A DNA stretch of 64,000 bases from Mycetocola tolaasinivorans (GTDB lineage Bacteria > Actinomycetota > Actinomycetes > Actinomycetales > Microbacteriaceae). The stretch lies in NCBI RefSeq assembly GCF_003667565.1, contig NZ_RCUX01000002.1, forward strand, positions 186,001 through 250,000. The letters run 5' to 3'. The position numbers were made by a program, and so were the translations under genes. How positions within the stretch are numbered: the stretch's first letter is position 1; each line of letters starts with the position of its first letter. Positions 50,552-59,915 of this stretch are shown here, one piece after another. The notes below the pieces were generated by a model. That model was not told the DNA's origin. It saw only the letters and a program-made list of their open reading frames with translations, and did no database searches.

Positions 50552-51787
50552 CTAGGCGGCGACGATGCTGAGCGGGTCGGCGAGGAGCTGACGAAAACCG
50601 AGATCGGCCGCGCCAAAGAGGAGGAGATCGGGCCCGAGCTCGGGGGTGCCCAGCTCAACCTGCTGGCGCATGGTGTCGAAGCTGCTGATCACGCAGTATT
50701 CGGCGAGGGTGTCGGCCCCGTAGGCGAGCAGGTGGCTGAAGAAGCCGCCGAACAGGATCAGCTCGGGATCATAGGCGATGACCGCCGATCGGAGGGCGGC
50801 ACCGGTGAGGGCGAGCTGGCTGGCGATGCGCTCGTGGGGGGAAAACGGCGGTGCGGGGAGCACCGGGTCATCGTCGTGCGGGGGCGCGTAGACGGTGCGC
50901 GGCGAGCGATCCTCGGCGGCTTCGGGCGGCAGTTCGGGGAGCGCGCCGATCTCGCCGAGCGCGCGCAGGGTGTCGTACTGGGTCACCTCCACCTGGAAGC
51001 AACCCCGCGCGCCGCACCAGCAGCGCCCGCCACCGGGGTTTACGGTGGCGTGGGCAAAGGATGCGGCCACACCGGTGTTTCCGCGGAGGAGCCGGCCGCC
51101 CACCATCACCGCGGTACCGATGCCCCCGGGGCCGCCGTAGAAGTAGACCACGTTGCTGCGCCCGCGGCCGGCACCCCAGATGCTTTCGGCGACGACGCCG
51201 AGATGCCCGTCATAGCGGGTTTCCGCGGGAATGCCCGTGGCCTCGGTGAGGTACTGGGCGAAGGGTTCGGAATCCCATCCGAGCGATGATGCGCTGACGA
51301 ACTCGTGGTTGTCACCGGTCACAAACCCGGGGGTGGCGACGCCGATGCCCACCAGCACCGCGCCGGTCGGAAGCTCGTCGCGAGATTCGGCGATGGTGCG
51401 GGCTACGATTTCGGCGGTGTCTCGGGCCGAGACATCGCGGGGGAGCGGGACGACGCGGCGCAGGACGATGCGCGCGCCGAGGCTGGTGAACGCGACGGTG
51501 ATTCCGCTGGCATCGCGGATGACGGCGACGCTCAGGACGTTCGGATTCGGTTGCACCATGGGGGAGGGGCGGCCGGAACGGTTGTTTGCCAGCGGCTCGC
51601 TCTCGAAGCACAGTCCGAGGCTCGCGAGCTCGTCCACGAGCCCCTTGACCGCGGAGCGGCTGAGTCCGGAGGCCCGCGTAATCTCGGTGCGTGAGAGGGT
51701 GCGCCGGTGGTGGATGATCTCCAGGACCGCGGCGAGGTTTTGACGGCGCATGCTGTCGGCGTTGGCGGCGGTGCGGGGAGGCGTCAT
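50552..51787 (-). CDS. ROK-family transcriptional regulator
   Basis: A 411-residue regulator: winged helix (RRQNLAAVLEIIHHRRTLSRTEITRASGLSRSAVKGLVDELASLG) followed by a ROK sugar-kinase-like domain with GIGVATPGFVTGDN, GGPGGIGTAVMVGG and the zinc motif CWCGARGC (CxCGxxGC). The ATP-binding part is divergent, as in repressors rather than kinases. It is convergent with the sugar operon and most likely senses its sugar. ATG 51787 has AAGGGAA upstream. Confidence 0.92.
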   Translation of the reverse strand: MTPPRTAANADSMRRQNLAAVLEIIHHRRTLSRTEITRASGLSRSAVKGLVDELASLGLCFESEPLANNRSGRPSPMVQPNPNVLSVAVIRDASGITVAFTSLGARIVLRRVVPLPRDVSARDTAEIVARTIAESRDELPTGAVLVGIGVATPGFVTGDNHEFVSASSLGWDSEPFAQYLTEATGIPAETRYDGHLGVVAESIWGAGRGRSNVVYFYGGPGGIGTAVMVGGRLLRGNTGVAASFAHATVNPGGGRCWCGARGCFQVEVTQYDTLRALGEIGALPELPPEAAEDRSPRTVYAPPHDDDPVLPAPPFSPHERIASQLALTGAALRSAVIAYDPELILFGGFFSHLLAYGADTLAEYCVISSFDTMRQQVELGTPELGPDLLLFGAADLGFRQLLADPLSIVAA

Positions 51788-52063
51788 GGGGAGTGTTCCC
51801 TTCGGGTTGGATCCATCGTGCCAGACGTCCGAAGCGTTCGCGCGCACTTTGCCCGCGTGCCCCGCCGTTGTCAACCAAAGTGGCGAAAATTGATGGCGAA
51901 TGACCCCAATAATGGGTACATATTGCGTATTTTGTAGCAAACACACTTCGGGTGTTTTCCCAGACCTGGCGTTATTGATTACAGTTGAGTCTGGGTGCGT
52001 CGAATTTTCCGGTGCACCCGTGCGTTTTCCCCCGGCGCGGCGATTTTTATGTCCCGCACACTT
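51788..52063. other. Intergenic region between ROK gene and polysaccharide cluster
   Basis: A+T-richer than the surrounding genes, with no convincing open frame. It must carry the divergent promoters for the ROK gene and the polysaccharide cluster. AAACAC/GTGTTT (51939-51944 with 51952-51957) is a small inverted repeat; no clear -10/-35 pair could be assigned. Confidence 0.5.
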
Positions 52064-52073
52064 CCCCCCCCCC
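52064..52073. repeat. Ten-base homopolymeric C tract
   Basis: A run of 10 C lies 14 bases before ATG 52088 and inside the frame opened by ATG 52049 (MSRTLPPPQG). Slippage here would switch the frame of any protein started at 52049, or alter spacing of the AAGGA ribosome-binding site used by ATG 52088. Confidence 0.95.
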
Positions 52074-52087
52074 AAGGATCTGAATAC

Positions 52088-53548
52088 ATGCCCGCATGGT
52101 CTACTCGTTCACCCGCCCGTCGGTGGGAGCAGGTATATCGTCGTCGTCTCATGGTTTCTGACACCCTCAGTGTTTTTGCGGCGGTCTTTGGGAGCCAGTG
52201 GCTTCGCTTCGGCACCGAGTCTGAGCATCTGTCGATCGATACTGATCCCCAGTTTGTGGGATTCAGCGTCTCGTACACCGCGTTTTCGGCGGTCCTGGTG
52301 GTGGGCTGGCTCTATGCACTCTCGCTGTTTGCGACGCGGCGCGCGTCGATTATTGGCACCGGAACCCTGGAATACAAGCAGGTCGTGGATGCGACGCTGC
52401 GGGTCTTTGGGCTGCTGGCCATTATTTGCTATCTGGGCAAGGTCGAGCTCGGCCGGGGATACTTCCTCCTGGCGCTGCCGGTGGGCCTGATCTTCTTGCT
52501 GGGCACCCGCTGGATCTGGCGCGTGTGGGTGGGGCATAAGCGCAAGAGCGGCTGGTACTTCAACCGCACCCTGCTCATCGGTGAGCGGGTGCAGACCGCG
52601 CACGTGGGCAACGAGATACTGCGCACCCCGAGCTCGGGGCTGCTCCCGGTTGCCGCGATCACCTCGGACAGCGTGCTCGTTGATGATTTGCTGCCGGGCG
52701 TGCCGGTGCGGGGCGGACTGTCGAATATTTCGCAGGTACTGGATGAGGAGGCGATCGAGACCGTGGTGTACACGGGCTCGGATCGGATGACTCCGGAGGG
52801 GCTCCGTCAGCTCGGATGGGACCTCGAACACCGCGGGATTCACCTGGTGGTGGCCCCCGCGCTGACCGATATCGCGGGCCCGCGGATCCGCGCTCGTCCG
52901 GTTGCCGGGTTGCCACTGATCAACGTCGATATTCCGGAGTTCGAGGGTCGTAAGTACTCCTCAAAGCGTGCCCTGGATATCCTCGGGTCGGGTTTCGGCC
53001 TGATTCTGCTCTCTCCGCTCTTCCTGGTGCTTGCGTTCCTCATTAAGCGCGACTCGGCGGGGCCGGTGTTCTTCCGGCAGAAGCGGGTCGGCCTGAACGG
53101 CAAGGACTTCTACATGGTGAAGTTCCGGTCGATGGTCGTGGATGCCGAAGACCGCCTGGATGCCCTGCAAAAGAGTTCGGAGGGCAACGGTGTGCTCTTC
53201 AAGATGAAGAGCGACCCGCGCATTACCAGGCTCGGGGCGTTCCTGCGCCGGTTCAGCATCGATGAGCTGCCGCAGCTGATCAATGTGTTCCGCGGAGATA
53301 TGTCGCTCGTGGGGCCGAGGCCTCCGCTGCGCAGCGAGGTTGACCAGTACGAGGATGCCGCGCACCGCCGCTTCCTGGTGAAACCGGGTATGACCGGCCT
53401 CTGGCAGGTCAGCGGGCGTAGCGATCTTTCCTGGGAAGACAGCCTGCGACTTGACCTCTACTACGTGGAGAACTGGTCGATGACGGGTGACTTCATCATT
53501 CTGTGGCGTACCGCGCGGGCGGTCGTGGGCAGTAGCGGTGCGTACTAG
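52088..53548 (+). CDS. Exopolysaccharide priming phosphoglycosyltransferase (WbaP/CpsE type)
   Basis: A 486-residue membrane enzyme starting polysaccharide repeat synthesis by moving a sugar-1-phosphate to undecaprenyl phosphate. The N-terminal half has about five helices and a CoA-binding-like Rossmann region (TLLIGERVQTAHVGNEIL); the C-terminal half is the bacterial sugar transferase with KRALDILGSGFGLILLSPLFLV, GPVFFRQKRVGLNGKDFYMVKFRSM, SIDELPQLINVFRGDMSLVGPRPP and PGMTGLWQVSGRSDLSWED. ATG 52088 is preferred (AAGGA nine bases upstream); ATG 52049 would add 13 residues encoded across the C tract. Confidence 0.93.
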   Translation: MPAWSTRSPARRWEQVYRRRLMVSDTLSVFAAVFGSQWLRFGTESEHLSIDTDPQFVGFSVSYTAFSAVLVVGWLYALSLFATRRASIIGTGTLEYKQVVDATLRVFGLLAIICYLGKVELGRGYFLLALPVGLIFLLGTRWIWRVWVGHKRKSGWYFNRTLLIGERVQTAHVGNEILRTPSSGLLPVAAITSDSVLVDDLLPGVPVRGGLSNISQVLDEEAIETVVYTGSDRMTPEGLRQLGWDLEHRGIHLVVAPALTDIAGPRIRARPVAGLPLINVDIPEFEGRKYSSKRALDILGSGFGLILLSPLFLVLAFLIKRDSAGPVFFRQKRVGLNGKDFYMVKFRSMVVDAEDRLDALQKSSEGNGVLFKMKSDPRITRLGAFLRRFSIDELPQLINVFRGDMSLVGPRPPLRSEVDQYEDAAHRRFLVKPGMTGLWQVSGRSDLSWEDSLRLDLYYVENWSMTGDFIILWRTARAVVGSSGAY

Positions 53549-53571
53549 TACCGCAAATCGTTTGACAATCT

Positions 53572-54708
53572 ATGCAGAATCGAAGTGAATCAGTGACCTC
53601 CTCGCCAAAGTCAGTTGTCATTATTGGCACGCGCGGGTACCCGAGCTACTATGGCGGTTTTGAAACCGCGGTGCGGCGTATCGCTCCCCATCTCGTTGAC
53701 GAGGGTTGGGATGTGACCGTTTATGGACGCGACGGGGCAACGCGTGATGATGATCCGGGCCGGGATCCGCGCGTCCACACGGTGGTTACCGGTGGAATCG
53801 AGAAGAAGTCTCTGAGCACGCTCACCTATGGGCTGACGGCCTGCTGGCATGCTGCGCGGCATAAGCCGGACGTGGCACTGGTCATGAACGTGGCGAATGG
53901 TTTCTGGCTGCCCCTGCTGAAGATGCGCGGCATCAAGACGCTGGTGAACGTGGACGGAATTGAGTGGGACCGCCAGAAGTGGGGGCGGTTGGCGAAGTTC
54001 ACGTTCCGCGTTGGCGCGAAGCTCACTGCTCGCTGGGGTAACCGCATGGTGTACGACGCGGAGGCGATCGCCGCGCGTTGGCAGCGTGATTTTGGCGTAG
54101 ATGGGGTGTTCATTCCCTATGGAGGCGATGAGCCGACGGAGATCCTTCCAGTGCCCGAGGGGCTTACCCGCCGCGGATACGTCCTCGTGGTGGCCCGCTT
54201 CGTACCGGAAAACACCGTGGGTGAGTTCTTTGACGCCGTGGAAACCCTGGGGCAGACACACGATGTCGTGATCGTGGGCTCCAGCGGATATGGAGGCGAG
54301 CTTGACGACCGAGCCGCGGACCTCGCCGCTCGCCTTCCTCGTGTGCAGTGGCTCGGGCACGTGAGTGATGATCGCAAGCTGCACGCCCTGTGGCAGCACG
54401 CGGGTGTGTACTTCCACGGCCACAGCGTGGGCGGTACGAACCCCGCCCTCGTGCAGGCCATGGCGTGCGGTGCACCCACCGTGGCTCGCGATACGGTGTA
54501 CAACCGCGAGGTGCTGGGCGAGGGGGCCATCCTGACGGAACCAAATCCGCGGGCCATCGTCGACGCCTGCGAGAGTCTGCTCGCAGACTCAGCCCTTCAG
54601 ACAGAGCACGCAATGCGTGCACTCCAAAGAAGTCGTGAGGTATATACCTGGCAGAAGGTGTGCATCGCATATGAAGAAAATCTAACGGAGCTAGCACAGC
54701 TCGTGTGA
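53572..54708 (+). CDS. GT4-like glycosyltransferase with DUF1972 N-terminal domain
   Basis: A 378-residue GT-B enzyme. VVIIGTRGYPSYYGGFETAVRRIAPHL marks the DUF1972 N-terminal domain found in rhamnosyltransferases of the WsaF/RfaG group; the C-terminal half has VLVVARFVPENTVGEFF, VQWLGHVSD and HSVGGTNPALVQAMACGAPTVA, the EX7E-type region. It adds a sugar to the lipid-linked repeat. There is no strong Shine-Dalgarno before ATG 53572; GTG 53593 is an alternative. Confidence 0.9.
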   Translation: MQNRSESVTSSPKSVVIIGTRGYPSYYGGFETAVRRIAPHLVDEGWDVTVYGRDGATRDDDPGRDPRVHTVVTGGIEKKSLSTLTYGLTACWHAARHKPDVALVMNVANGFWLPLLKMRGIKTLVNVDGIEWDRQKWGRLAKFTFRVGAKLTARWGNRMVYDAEAIAARWQRDFGVDGVFIPYGGDEPTEILPVPEGLTRRGYVLVVARFVPENTVGEFFDAVETLGQTHDVVIVGSSGYGGELDDRAADLAARLPRVQWLGHVSDDRKLHALWQHAGVYFHGHSVGGTNPALVQAMACGAPTVARDTVYNREVLGEGAILTEPNPRAIVDACESLLADSALQTEHAMRALQRSREVYTWQKVCIAYEENLTELAQLV

Positions 54709-54772
54709 ACGGCTTTCACCGTGTTTAGCCAGAGACCCAAACTAATCTGATCACCCGAAGGAGACATGAACG

Positions 54773-55849
54773 ATGACTGAGGTTGTGCACGATCGGCCGA
54801 ATCCTCTTACTACGAGTGAATCTTCGAAGATGAAACGCAAGCCGCCGCGACCTGCTCGATTCCGGCAGGAGACGTACCTTGACGAGTTTGATTTCACAAC
54901 AGTTGCTTACGATGTGTTCCAAGCCGAAGGAAACCTTGAGCTTGTGGGCCCGCCCCTTTTGAACATGCGGCGTCGATTCCTGACCCAGGTCAAATCCAAG
55001 GGCAGTAAGTATATCGATCGTAGAAAAGCGTACTCTCTAAGGATTCCGGATAGCGATGAGATTCGTGATCGTCTTGTAAATGGTGAGCCCGATCTTGCCG
55101 GTCCTTTCGAGAGCTCCCTTACCGAGATGTTTAGAGGCCGTAATGTTATCGCGACGATGCAAAAGAATAACGATCTTGAGTGGATCAAGTATTGGGCTAA
55201 GTACTATGTAAACGCTCATGAGGTGACAGGGATCGTTATTTACAACAACAACACGACTGCATACTCGGCCGCGGAACTAGCAGAAGCTGCGAGTGTCCCC
55301 GGACTTGAGCTGCTTGTTGTTGTCGAATGGCCGTTTAAGCGAGGTCCTGGTGGCGGCCCTCATGCAAAATGGGATTCAGACTTTCAGCAGTTCGCGAGCT
55401 TCGAACATGCCCGGAGAAAGTACTTTCGCCATGCCAGGAGCGTGATTAACGCCGATATTGATGAGCTCGTTATTGTGAGCTCTGGCCTGTCAATGGGAGA
55501 TCACCTCGAACGTTCAGGGAAAGCAGCAGCGGTATACGGAGGGCGCTGGATGAGTGCTGTTGAGTCTGATGGCAGTGCCGAAAATCCGTACCGGAAGTAC
55601 CTCTTCGTTGAGTCGGGATCAAAACCCTGTGCGACTAAGTGGAGCTATCGTCCCTCAGCCCTGCCCGAGGACGCTGTGTTGGAAGTTCACAGTATTCGCG
55701 ACATTGAACTCGATGAAGATATCTCTTATCGGCATTTCCGCGGGATAAATACCGGCTGGAAATACGACCGCACACGGCCACCAGCTGGCGACGTGACGCT
55801 GGCGCATGACGATGTGTTGGACGCAGCTCTTGAACGAGCACAGCTCTAA
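54773..55849 (+). CDS. Glycosyltransferase, GT2/GT92-like
   Basis: A 358-residue protein with a GT-A type nucleotide-binding region: NVIATMQKNNDLEWIKYWAKYYVNAHEVTGIVIYNNNTTAY, typical of the Glyco_tranf_2_4/GT92 fold, and a DxD-like metal motif in INADIDELVI. The exact sugar is unknown. AAGGAG lies before ATG 54773. A nearer upstream ATG (54765) is followed by a stop after four codons. Composition starts to drop to a lower G+C here. Confidence 0.75.
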   Translation: MTEVVHDRPNPLTTSESSKMKRKPPRPARFRQETYLDEFDFTTVAYDVFQAEGNLELVGPPLLNMRRRFLTQVKSKGSKYIDRRKAYSLRIPDSDEIRDRLVNGEPDLAGPFESSLTEMFRGRNVIATMQKNNDLEWIKYWAKYYVNAHEVTGIVIYNNNTTAYSAAELAEAASVPGLELLVVVEWPFKRGPGGGPHAKWDSDFQQFASFEHARRKYFRHARSVINADIDELVIVSSGLSMGDHLERSGKAAAVYGGRWMSAVESDGSAENPYRKYLFVESGSKPCATKWSYRPSALPEDAVLEVHSIRDIELDEDISYRHFRGINTGWKYDRTRPPAGDVTLAHDDVLDAALERAQL

Positions 55850-56054
55850 GGAAGCCGTAGGGTAAGGACCAGCCGTCGAAGCGATTAGTCGATAGCTTCA
55901 GAGGCATCATGATCCGAACAGGCTAAGATAGCAAGGTTCGGATTTCACGGTTGTTTTGCTGCTGAAAACCGGTGGCATCGACATTGGATAGCGGAGGACC
56001 GAGAGGTTTAATCGCGGGGGTGTTTAGTCCCTCAGATGGGGTTTCAAGGGACCA

Positions 56055-57410
56055 ATGGATACAACTAAGCTTTTGATTGCCGCGGTGGTGGGCCTATGTC
56101 TCATTCTCTGGCAGGGAATCAACCGCACTACTATTGCCGCAATTTTGGTAAGTCTTTTGTTTTCAAGTTTCACAATTACCCTGATTAAAGGTGCTAGCCA
56201 GAGCCACATTGGAATTGCGCACTCAGGAGTGGAGCTCACTGCAGCTTCGCTCCTGATCATTGTCGCCTTACTTGCCTATTCGCTTGTATTTAGAAGATTT
56301 CCAGTGCCCTGGATGGCACTTCCGTTCGTGGTGTATTCGTTGTTTGCGGTGATGTTCATTTGGGGCGGCACAACGGCACAGTGGTCCGGAGTGTTTCTCG
56401 TCATTGTCGCAATCGCTGCATTTGCGCTCGGAATAGTTGGCGGCAAATCGATCAGTTTCGAATCTCGAACTGCCGGGTTCTTACTATTTCTTGTTGCTGC
56501 GGTGGTTGCCATTGAAGTGATTGTTGTCCTGTTGCAGTTTGCGGGAGTTTCGATCTTTCCAATGGACGGACGAATTGCTAAGTTAATGGGCACTCGTACA
56601 AACGGCACCTTCGAGCACCCAGCCAACTTGGGAAAAGCACTTGTGTTTTTGTCAGTGCTCGTCTTGCCCTTCCTGCGAAGCGCTTCCCGCGTTCGAACCG
56701 GTGTCGCTTCGGTAACGTTAGCCGCAACCCTCATTCCACTTGTACTTTCGGGTGGCCGCGCCAATCTCATTGCCTATGTGGGCATGCTCGCGGTGTGGTT
56801 CTGGTTTAATCGCCCGCGCTTGAGTGGTCGTATAAGGATCTTCGCGATAGTTGCTGCAGTAATCGCAGGCGCTGCGGTGACAACCTCAGTAATTGTGAGA
56901 ATGCTTGAGCAAGGCTCACTTGGCGAACGCGATCACTTCATCGAAGTTGCGCTTGCTCAGATCGGACGCACTCCATGGTTTGGCGTGGGTTTGAACAATT
57001 ATTTGGACGCGGTTGGACCGTATGACAAACTAACCAGCCAAGGATGGCCGGTGCATAATATTTTCCTTCATATGGCGGTAGAAACCGGGATCATAGGAGC
57101 GATCTTATTCTTTGGGCCTCTCATTTGGAGTTTCATTATTGCGTTCAGAATGCGCCGTGTCGGTGGTAATCAGGAAACCATGGCACGTGCATACCTCGCG
57201 CTACTTCCCGTTGTACTTTCAATTGGCTTTACTGGATGGGCTCTCCTTTCCAACTCAGAACTCTATTTGTGGTTCCTTATCTCTGGCTTCTTCATCGGTC
57301 AGCTCAGCCGAGATAGATGGGAGCGCAAGGTATCCAAACGTTTTGACGGACTCTTAAATGGCGTGAACATTCCCCAGTTGAGGCTGGGACTTGGTAGGGA
57401 TGCAAAATGA
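56055..57410 (+). CDS. O-antigen ligase/polymerase-like membrane protein (Wzy)
   Basis: A 451-residue membrane protein with about 11-12 hydrophobic segments and the Wzy/WaaL signature in the long periplasmic loop (TRTNGTFEHPANLGKAL, then FGVGLNNYLDAVGPY and PVHNIFLHMAVETGIIG). It probably polymerises repeat units at the outer face of the membrane. Its end overlaps the next ATG by four bases. The 205 bases upstream (55850-56054) hold no gene and no clear promoter. Confidence 0.88.
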   Translation: MDTTKLLIAAVVGLCLILWQGINRTTIAAILVSLLFSSFTITLIKGASQSHIGIAHSGVELTAASLLIIVALLAYSLVFRRFPVPWMALPFVVYSLFAVMFIWGGTTAQWSGVFLVIVAIAAFALGIVGGKSISFESRTAGFLLFLVAAVVAIEVIVVLLQFAGVSIFPMDGRIAKLMGTRTNGTFEHPANLGKALVFLSVLVLPFLRSASRVRTGVASVTLAATLIPLVLSGGRANLIAYVGMLAVWFWFNRPRLSGRIRIFAIVAAVIAGAAVTTSVIVRMLEQGSLGERDHFIEVALAQIGRTPWFGVGLNNYLDAVGPYDKLTSQGWPVHNIFLHMAVETGIIGAILFFGPLIWSFIIAFRMRRVGGNQETMARAYLALLPVVLSIGFTGWALLSNSELYLWFLISGFFIGQLSRDRWERKVSKRFDGLLNGVNIPQLRLGLGRDAK

Positions 57411-58435
57411 TCCGTCCCACCATCCAGATTCTGCAGTCGGTTTATCCGGACCAGAGCGAATCCAACCCATATGTATCTTTACTCTGGCAGAACACGTCCG
57501 AGAGCGTAAACTTGCAGCCCTTTTCGTGGCGTAGAGCGTTGACAGGTCCCGTTGACGCGCTGCACATTCATTGGCCCGAAGAGCTGCTCCGCCAACCGGG
57601 GTGTGTTCGTCGGGCATTAACGCCGATCCTGTTCTCAATGATGCTGGTGAGGTTGAAACTCCAAAAAATTCCTGTCGTGAGAACTCGACACAATGTGGAA
57701 CCTCACGAGGCTGGAAATCCACTCGAGCGGTTTCTATTACGCCGGTTAGATCGGCAAACTGTCGTTTGGGTTGAAATCAACCCCGTGGTTTCCGAATATC
57801 AGGACACAACCCATGTCCAGATTCTCCACGGACACTATCGTGATTGGTTTCGGAATTTGCGAGTACCGCGCGCCGCAGAGCGACTTGGGGTTGTCTCTTA
57901 TTTCGGCTTTATTCGTGAATACAAAAATGTCCCATCCCTAATTCGCGAATTCAACAAGATTAACAACGGCGATCTAGAGTTACGAATTCTCGGTAAGCCT
58001 TCATCTACCGACCTTGCGAGCGAGATCGAACGAGCACGTGCAGGTAACGATCGAGTCCACACAGAACTGACCTATGTCGACGATGCCAGACTCGTTGAAG
58101 AGCTTGCGCAAACTGGCCTCGTGGTGCTTCCGTACTCGGAAATGTTCAACTCCGGTGCTGCCCTGTTGAGCCTGTCACTAGACGTGCCCATTCTTGTCCC
58201 TAATACCCCCGCGAATCAGGCGCTATCCGACGAAGTCGGTCCGGGCTGGGTATTTATGTACGATGGCGAACTGTCAAGCATTGACATTCTGAATACCTTG
58301 ACAAACCTTCGCGATTTCCCGACCGTTGTCTCTCAGCCAGATCTTTCACGGCGTGATTGGGAACAGGCGGGCGATGCACACGAGGCGGTCTATCGTCAGG
58401 CAATCGCGCTGACCCGAGGTAAACAAGATGCCTAA
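57407..58435 (+). CDS. Glycosyltransferase (GT-B fold)
   Basis: A 342-residue protein with IHIHWPEELL-like early motif (ALHIHWPEELLRQP), VVRTRHNVEPHE, VSYFGFIREYKNVPSLIREF and SGAALLSLSLDVPILVP in a GT4-like C-domain. It resembles uncharacterised glycosyltransferases in actinobacterial capsule loci. The ATG overlaps the polymerase stop and the stop overlaps the flippase start by eight bases, so three genes are translationally coupled. Confidence 0.82.
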   Translation: MIRPTIQILQSVYPDQSESNPYVSLLWQNTSESVNLQPFSWRRALTGPVDALHIHWPEELLRQPGCVRRALTPILFSMMLVRLKLQKIPVVRTRHNVEPHEAGNPLERFLLRRLDRQTVVWVEINPVVSEYQDTTHVQILHGHYRDWFRNLRVPRAAERLGVVSYFGFIREYKNVPSLIREFNKINNGDLELRILGKPSSTDLASEIERARAGNDRVHTELTYVDDARLVEELAQTGLVVLPYSEMFNSGAALLSLSLDVPILVPNTPANQALSDEVGPGWVFMYDGELSSIDILNTLTNLRDFPTVVSQPDLSRRDWEQAGDAHEAVYRQAIALTRGKQDA

Positions 58436-59891
58436 AGAAAAGACTCTTGGCTATACAGCGCTCCGTGGTGCCTCGGTCACGATGCTTGGACAGATCGCGC
58501 GAGTTATCGTGCAATTTGCTGGCATCATCATCATGGCCAGGCTGCTCCCGCCCTCGGATTTTGGGCTGCTTGCGATGGTCGCCGTGATTCTAGGGTTTGG
58601 CGAGGTGTTTCGAGACCTCGGGCTTTCTGGGGCCACCATCCAGGCCAAAATTATCAGCGATGCACAGCGGGACAAATTGTTCTGGATCAATACGATGATG
58701 GGAGCCGTGCTTACCCTCGTAATGTTCGGTGCCTCGTGGCTGATTGCTGATCTTTATCATGAGCCACAGCTTGTCCCAATCACGCAAGTCCTCAGCTTAT
58801 CGTTCCTGCTCAACGGCCTTGCCACTCAATTCAGTGCGAATCTCGCGCGCGCTTTCAAGTTCACGCAGCTTGCGATTGTTGCCGTAGCCTCGATCAGTCT
58901 TGGGTTGATTGCGGGAATTGGCTTCGCAATTGCGGGTGCTGGCGTATGGGCTCTTGTCGCGCAGCAGATGACACAAACAATTGTCTATCTCATTCTCAGC
59001 GTTGCATTCTCTGGTTGGTTACCTCGCGGATGGAAGCGCGACGCCTCAGTGCGGAGCCTAGTGAGCTTTGGCGGGTACCTCTTTGCGACTCAACTTCTTA
59101 ATTTCGCCAGCCGAAGCGTAGATTCGCTTCTTGTCGGGCGTAGATACGGCGCTGAACAACTCGGCATCTATGATCGAGCCTTCCAGCTTTTGATGCTGCC
59201 GTTGGAACAACTGAATACTCCTGCAACCCGGGTCGCGCTCCCCATACTTTCTCGCTTGAAGGATGATCGCGAAAAGTTTGGACGATTCCTGGTTCAGGGG
59301 CAGTTCCTTCTGGTAACAACGGTCTCGACAGTACTGATTTATGTAGCTACATTCGCCGATGTGCTCGTTCCATTCGCTCTTGGCCCACAATGGGGCAAAG
59401 TCGTCCCGCTTTTTCAAATCTTGGCAGTGGCGGGTGTATTTCAGGCCGCGCATTTTGCGACCTACTGGGTGTTCTTCTCCCAGGGCAAGTCAAAGCAGAA
59501 TATGTACTTTGCGCTCGTAACGAGACCGCTGGTAATCATTGGTATCGTCATCGGGCTAATCTGGGGAATCCAAGGCGTGGCCGTTGCCTACGTTGTCTCG
59601 AGTTGCGTCCTGTGGCTCATGGGGCTCGTTTGGATTAGCCGGATTACGTTTGCGCCCGTTCGAGCAATGCTGGGTAACGGCCTTATGGTAGTTGCGACTA
59701 TGGCTGTTACAGGTGGAGCGTCCTGGTACTTCCGAGAGATTGTAGGCAATGGCGGTGTTTGGAACTTTATATTGAGCTCGGTAGTGTTTTTTGCCATTCT
59801 TGCAACAGCGTTGTTGGCCAACCCCATTTCGCGCCGGCGGTTGTTCCAGGTTCGAGAAATACTTGCCGAACGCAAAGCACCCAACAGCTAG
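58428..59891 (+). CDS. Polysaccharide flippase (Wzx-like, MOP superfamily)
   Basis: A 487-residue protein with about 12-14 membrane segments. Motifs include GASVTMLGQIARVIVQFAGIIIMARLLPPSDFGLLAMV and RDLGLSGATIQ, the start pattern of the polysaccharide transporter (Wzx/TuaB/WzxC) group. It moves lipid-linked repeat units across the membrane. The gene sits between a glycosyltransferase and the pyruvyltransferase. Confidence 0.92.
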   Translation: MPKEKTLGYTALRGASVTMLGQIARVIVQFAGIIIMARLLPPSDFGLLAMVAVILGFGEVFRDLGLSGATIQAKIISDAQRDKLFWINTMMGAVLTLVMFGASWLIADLYHEPQLVPITQVLSLSFLLNGLATQFSANLARAFKFTQLAIVAVASISLGLIAGIGFAIAGAGVWALVAQQMTQTIVYLILSVAFSGWLPRGWKRDASVRSLVSFGGYLFATQLLNFASRSVDSLLVGRRYGAEQLGIYDRAFQLLMLPLEQLNTPATRVALPILSRLKDDREKFGRFLVQGQFLLVTTVSTVLIYVATFADVLVPFALGPQWGKVVPLFQILAVAGVFQAAHFATYWVFFSQGKSKQNMYFALVTRPLVIIGIVIGLIWGIQGVAVAYVVSSCVLWLMGLVWISRITFAPVRAMLGNGLMVVATMAVTGGASWYFREIVGNGGVWNFILSSVVFFAILATALLANPISRRRLFQVREILAERKAPNS

Positions 59892-59915
59892 TTATGGCAA
59901 CCGCCACGTCCAATA

